A DNA stretch of 6,730 nt from Desulfobacterales bacterium (GTDB lineage: Bacteria > Desulfobacterota > Desulfobacteria > Desulfobacterales > UBA11574), in the NCBI GenBank assembly GCA_030145595.1, contig JAQYVG010000184.1:1-6730 (forward strand). Reading direction: 5' to 3'. Positions within the stretch are counted from its first letter, which is position 1, and every line of letters begins with the position of its first letter. The notes under the pieces are model-generated. The model did no database searches. It was not told the DNA's origin and was given only the letters and a program-made list of their open reading frames with translations. The translations under genes and the position numbers were made by a program. This document shows, piece by piece, positions 5,114-6,730 of this stretch.

Positions 5114-6205
5114 ATGAACATCATAGATACCAGGCTTAGAAGCTTGCTGCAGCGGCTCAACCTGAGTTCAGCGGTCAAGCCGGCAAACCTGCATGAGGAA
5201 AGAGAAGCCTTTTTGCATCCTCGTTTGCCGCGCAGGAGAAAATCTCCTGTGTTTCAATATGAAAACTCCCCTTTAAAATATGCCGGCGTTGATCCGGTTT
5301 TACCTCTTGAGACCTTAGATGCTCCGGATGAAGTAGTTGAAATCTATCAGCAGAAGCAGCACGAGCTGTATCTTACGAAGGATATGTTTGCTGCGGTCGG
5401 CAGCGACAAGTTTACCCGGCGTGCCATTGAAATTTTTGGTGCCCCAACCGCTGAGGATGCCGGGAAAGCCCGCGAAGTACTTATGAGGTTCGCCCATGTT
5501 ACCCCTCTGGAAGGAAGCAGCTCCGCAAGAGAATTTGCCAAAATACTAAGGACTCGTTTAGAGGAACTCGGTATTTCTATGAATATTACGCTGCTCTCTT
5601 CCATGGCGACCAGGATTTCGGTAGACGCCGCCTCCGGCACAATCTGTCTGAACAAGAATACCTTGTTTGCACCGCAACAGATACAGCGCCTTTTGGTACA
5701 TGAAGTCGATACCCACGCTGTTCGCATTCACAACGGCTCTTGTCTGCCGTGGGGCATTTTCTCCATGGGCACGGCCGGATACAGGGAAGCCGAAGAGGGG
5801 CTGGCGGTCTACCTGGAACACCGGTCCGGGCACCTCTATCCTTTTCAAAAGAAGATATATGCAGGGCGCTGCCTGGCGGTATACCTCTCGCTATCAGCCG
5901 GTTTTGCAGAAGTCTTTGAAGAGCTGCGGGACTATTTTGATGAAAAGACGGCGTATGCTATCGTCGAGCGGATAAAAAGGGGGCTGTGCGACACTGCCCA
6001 TGCAGGTGCGCTTACCAAGGAATTCCATTATTTTACCGGTCCCGATAAGATTAGGTCGTATCTTCACCGCGGGAACGATCTGGCAATGCTTATGGGTGGA
6101 AAAATAGCTTTCAAACATGTACAAGTAATGGAAAAACTGGTACAAGACGGTTTTGTAGATACCTCGAAATGGGTTTTCCCGTTGGCAATGAACGATGATA
6201 AATAA
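5114..6205 (+). CDS. DUF1704/MATCAP-family metallopeptidase (QEGLA-motif protein)
   Basis: A 363-residue cytoplasmic protein without signal peptide or membrane segments. The predicted zinc site is HExxxH at 196-201 (HEVDTH), with E228 in EEGLAVY as third ligand; this is the place of the QEGLA motif that gave bacterial members the name 'flavohemoglobin expression-modulating QEGLA motif protein'. The family signature TKEFHYFTG (301-309) and a closing LMGGKIAF (326-333) are also present. Family knowledge: eukaryotic MATCAP is a tubulin tyrosine carboxypeptidase, while bacterial substrates are unknown. A carboxypeptidase acting on a peptide or protein tail is therefore an inference. ATG 5114 is chosen because the frame open upstream (from 4862) lies inside gltA and encodes no family sequence. 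The ribosome site is weak, so translation may be coupled to gltA 13 bp upstream. Its stop overlaps the start of the ATP-grasp gene by 11 bp, a strong sign of a shared job. It is somewhat shorter than many family members (often 400 or more). Confidence 0.85.
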   Translation: MNIIDTRLRSLLQRLNLSSAVKPANLHEEREAFLHPRLPRRRKSPVFQYENSPLKYAGVDPVLPLETLDAPDEVVEIYQQKQHELYLTKDMFAAVGSDKFTRRAIEIFGAPTAEDAGKAREVLMRFAHVTPLEGSSSAREFAKILRTRLEELGISMNITLLSSMATRISVDAASGTICLNKNTLFAPQQIQRLLVHEVDTHAVRIHNGSCLPWGIFSMGTAGYREAEEGLAVYLEHRSGHLYPFQKKIYAGRCLAVYLSLSAGFAEVFEELRDYFDEKTAYAIVERIKRGLCDTAHAGALTKEFHYFTGPDKIRSYLHRGNDLAMLMGGKIAFKHVQVMEKLVQDGFVDTSKWVFPLAMNDDK

Positions 6206-6730
6206 TTTGTACCAGTTGAAGGATGCCTTAAGTAAATATCAGGGGACCTGGGCCTGGGTAGGCCAGAGGGGCATTGATGCCTATACAGTGTTTGACTTTG
6301 TTCCCGTAGAAGCGGTGTTCTGTTGCGACTTTGGTGCGGAGTATGCCGGTCTTTGGGCCGCGGAGCGCCTGTTTTCTGTTGAAAAGAATCTTACAAGACG
6401 AGAAAACTGGGGGAACCGAGATCTTGAAAAACTGTGGGAAGGGTCGCTCCGCAAACGGATCGAAACATACATTGACGCTGCTAATGCTCCCATCTACACG
6501 GTCTGCTACCGCTCTCTTACGGCTTTAGAAAATGACCGGCGCTTTCGGGTTCTGGCGCCCTCCCTGGCGCTTAAAGATCTGTTTGACGATAAGTTGCGAC
6601 AATTGCAACTGTTCTCCCGGCTGGGTGTAAAGACCCCGGCGACCCTGGTCTGCCGGCTGGATGAGATAACCTTTGCAGAGGCCGGCGATACCCTGGACGG
6701 CCCCTTTGTCGTTCAGCCCCCGGTGGGCTC
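6195..6730 (+). CDS. ATP-grasp ligase, N-terminal part (cut by window edge)
   Basis: An open frame of 178 codons runs to the window end without a stop. The start ATG 6195 lies inside the last codons of the peptidase gene (ATGATAAATAA), so translation is probably coupled; no independent ribosome site is seen. Residues 1-120 form a pre-ATP-grasp region I cannot match closely (WAWVGQRGIDAYTVFDF near 19-35, two adjacent Cys at 43-44). Residues 127-178 are typical of the ATP-grasp entry: DLFDDKLRQLQLFSRLGVKTP (the helix before the fold), then GPFVVQPPVGS, the strand and glycine loop that hold ATP. The usual Lys of that strand (VVKP) is Gln174 here, an oddity also tolerated in some ATP-grasp groups. 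Such enzymes join a carboxylate to an amine or thiol through an acyl-phosphate. Substrate and exact class (RimK-like, biotin carboxylase-like or other) cannot be read from this half. The gene is too incomplete to name. Confidence 0.8.
   Translation, partial: MINNLYQLKDALSKYQGTWAWVGQRGIDAYTVFDFVPVEAVFCCDFGAEYAGLWAAERLFSVEKNLTRRENWGNRDLEKLWEGSLRKRIETYIDAANAPIYTVCYRSLTALENDRRFRVLAPSLALKDLFDDKLRQLQLFSRLGVKTPATLVCRLDEITFAEAGDTLDGPFVVQPPVG

Overview
The window most resembles a Desulfobacterota (former Deltaproteobacteria, perhaps Desulfobacterales) chromosome. The base composition is moderate, the citrate synthase is the Gram-negative type, the receiver domain is NtrC-like, and the intergenic regions carry short tandem octamers and heptamers. 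This placement is inference from protein style; there is no rRNA or other taxonomic marker.

Layout, left to right. (1) 1-422 is non-coding and rich in dyad symmetry: a nested inverted repeat at 31-139, a perfect 18-bp inverted repeat at 214-280, and a perfect 24-bp palindrome at 337-360. (2) 423-2420 (+) encodes a Lon-family ATP-dependent protease. It lacks the usual N-terminal substrate-binding (LAN) domain and has a complete response-regulator receiver domain placed directly before the AAA+ module. (3) 2421-2678 is a convergent intergenic region bounded by inverted arrays of three octamers. (4) 2679-3467 (-) encodes a 262-residue soluble protein that I do not recognise. (5) 3468-3819 is a divergent intergenic region with a second octamer/heptamer repeat element and a good sigma-70-type promoter reading rightwards. 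(6) 3820-5100 (+) is a type I citrate synthase (gltA). (7) 5114-6205 (+) is a DUF1704/MATCAP-family (QEGLA-motif) metallopeptidase, 13 bp after gltA. (8) 6195-6730 (+), cut by the window edge, is the N-terminal part of an ATP-grasp ligase that overlaps the peptidase stop codon by 11 bp.

The last three genes look like one transcription unit from the promoter at 3739-3767: citrate synthase, then a tightly coupled peptidase/ligase pair. In eukaryotes MATCAP removes the C-terminal tyrosine of tubulin, and an ATP-grasp-fold enzyme (TTL) adds it back. A bacterial MATCAP-like peptidase translationally linked to an ATP-grasp ligase therefore suggests a bacterial add/remove cycle for a peptide or amino-acid tag, or synthesis and trimming of a small peptide. 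This is inference, but it and the receiver-gated Lon are the two strongest leads in the window.
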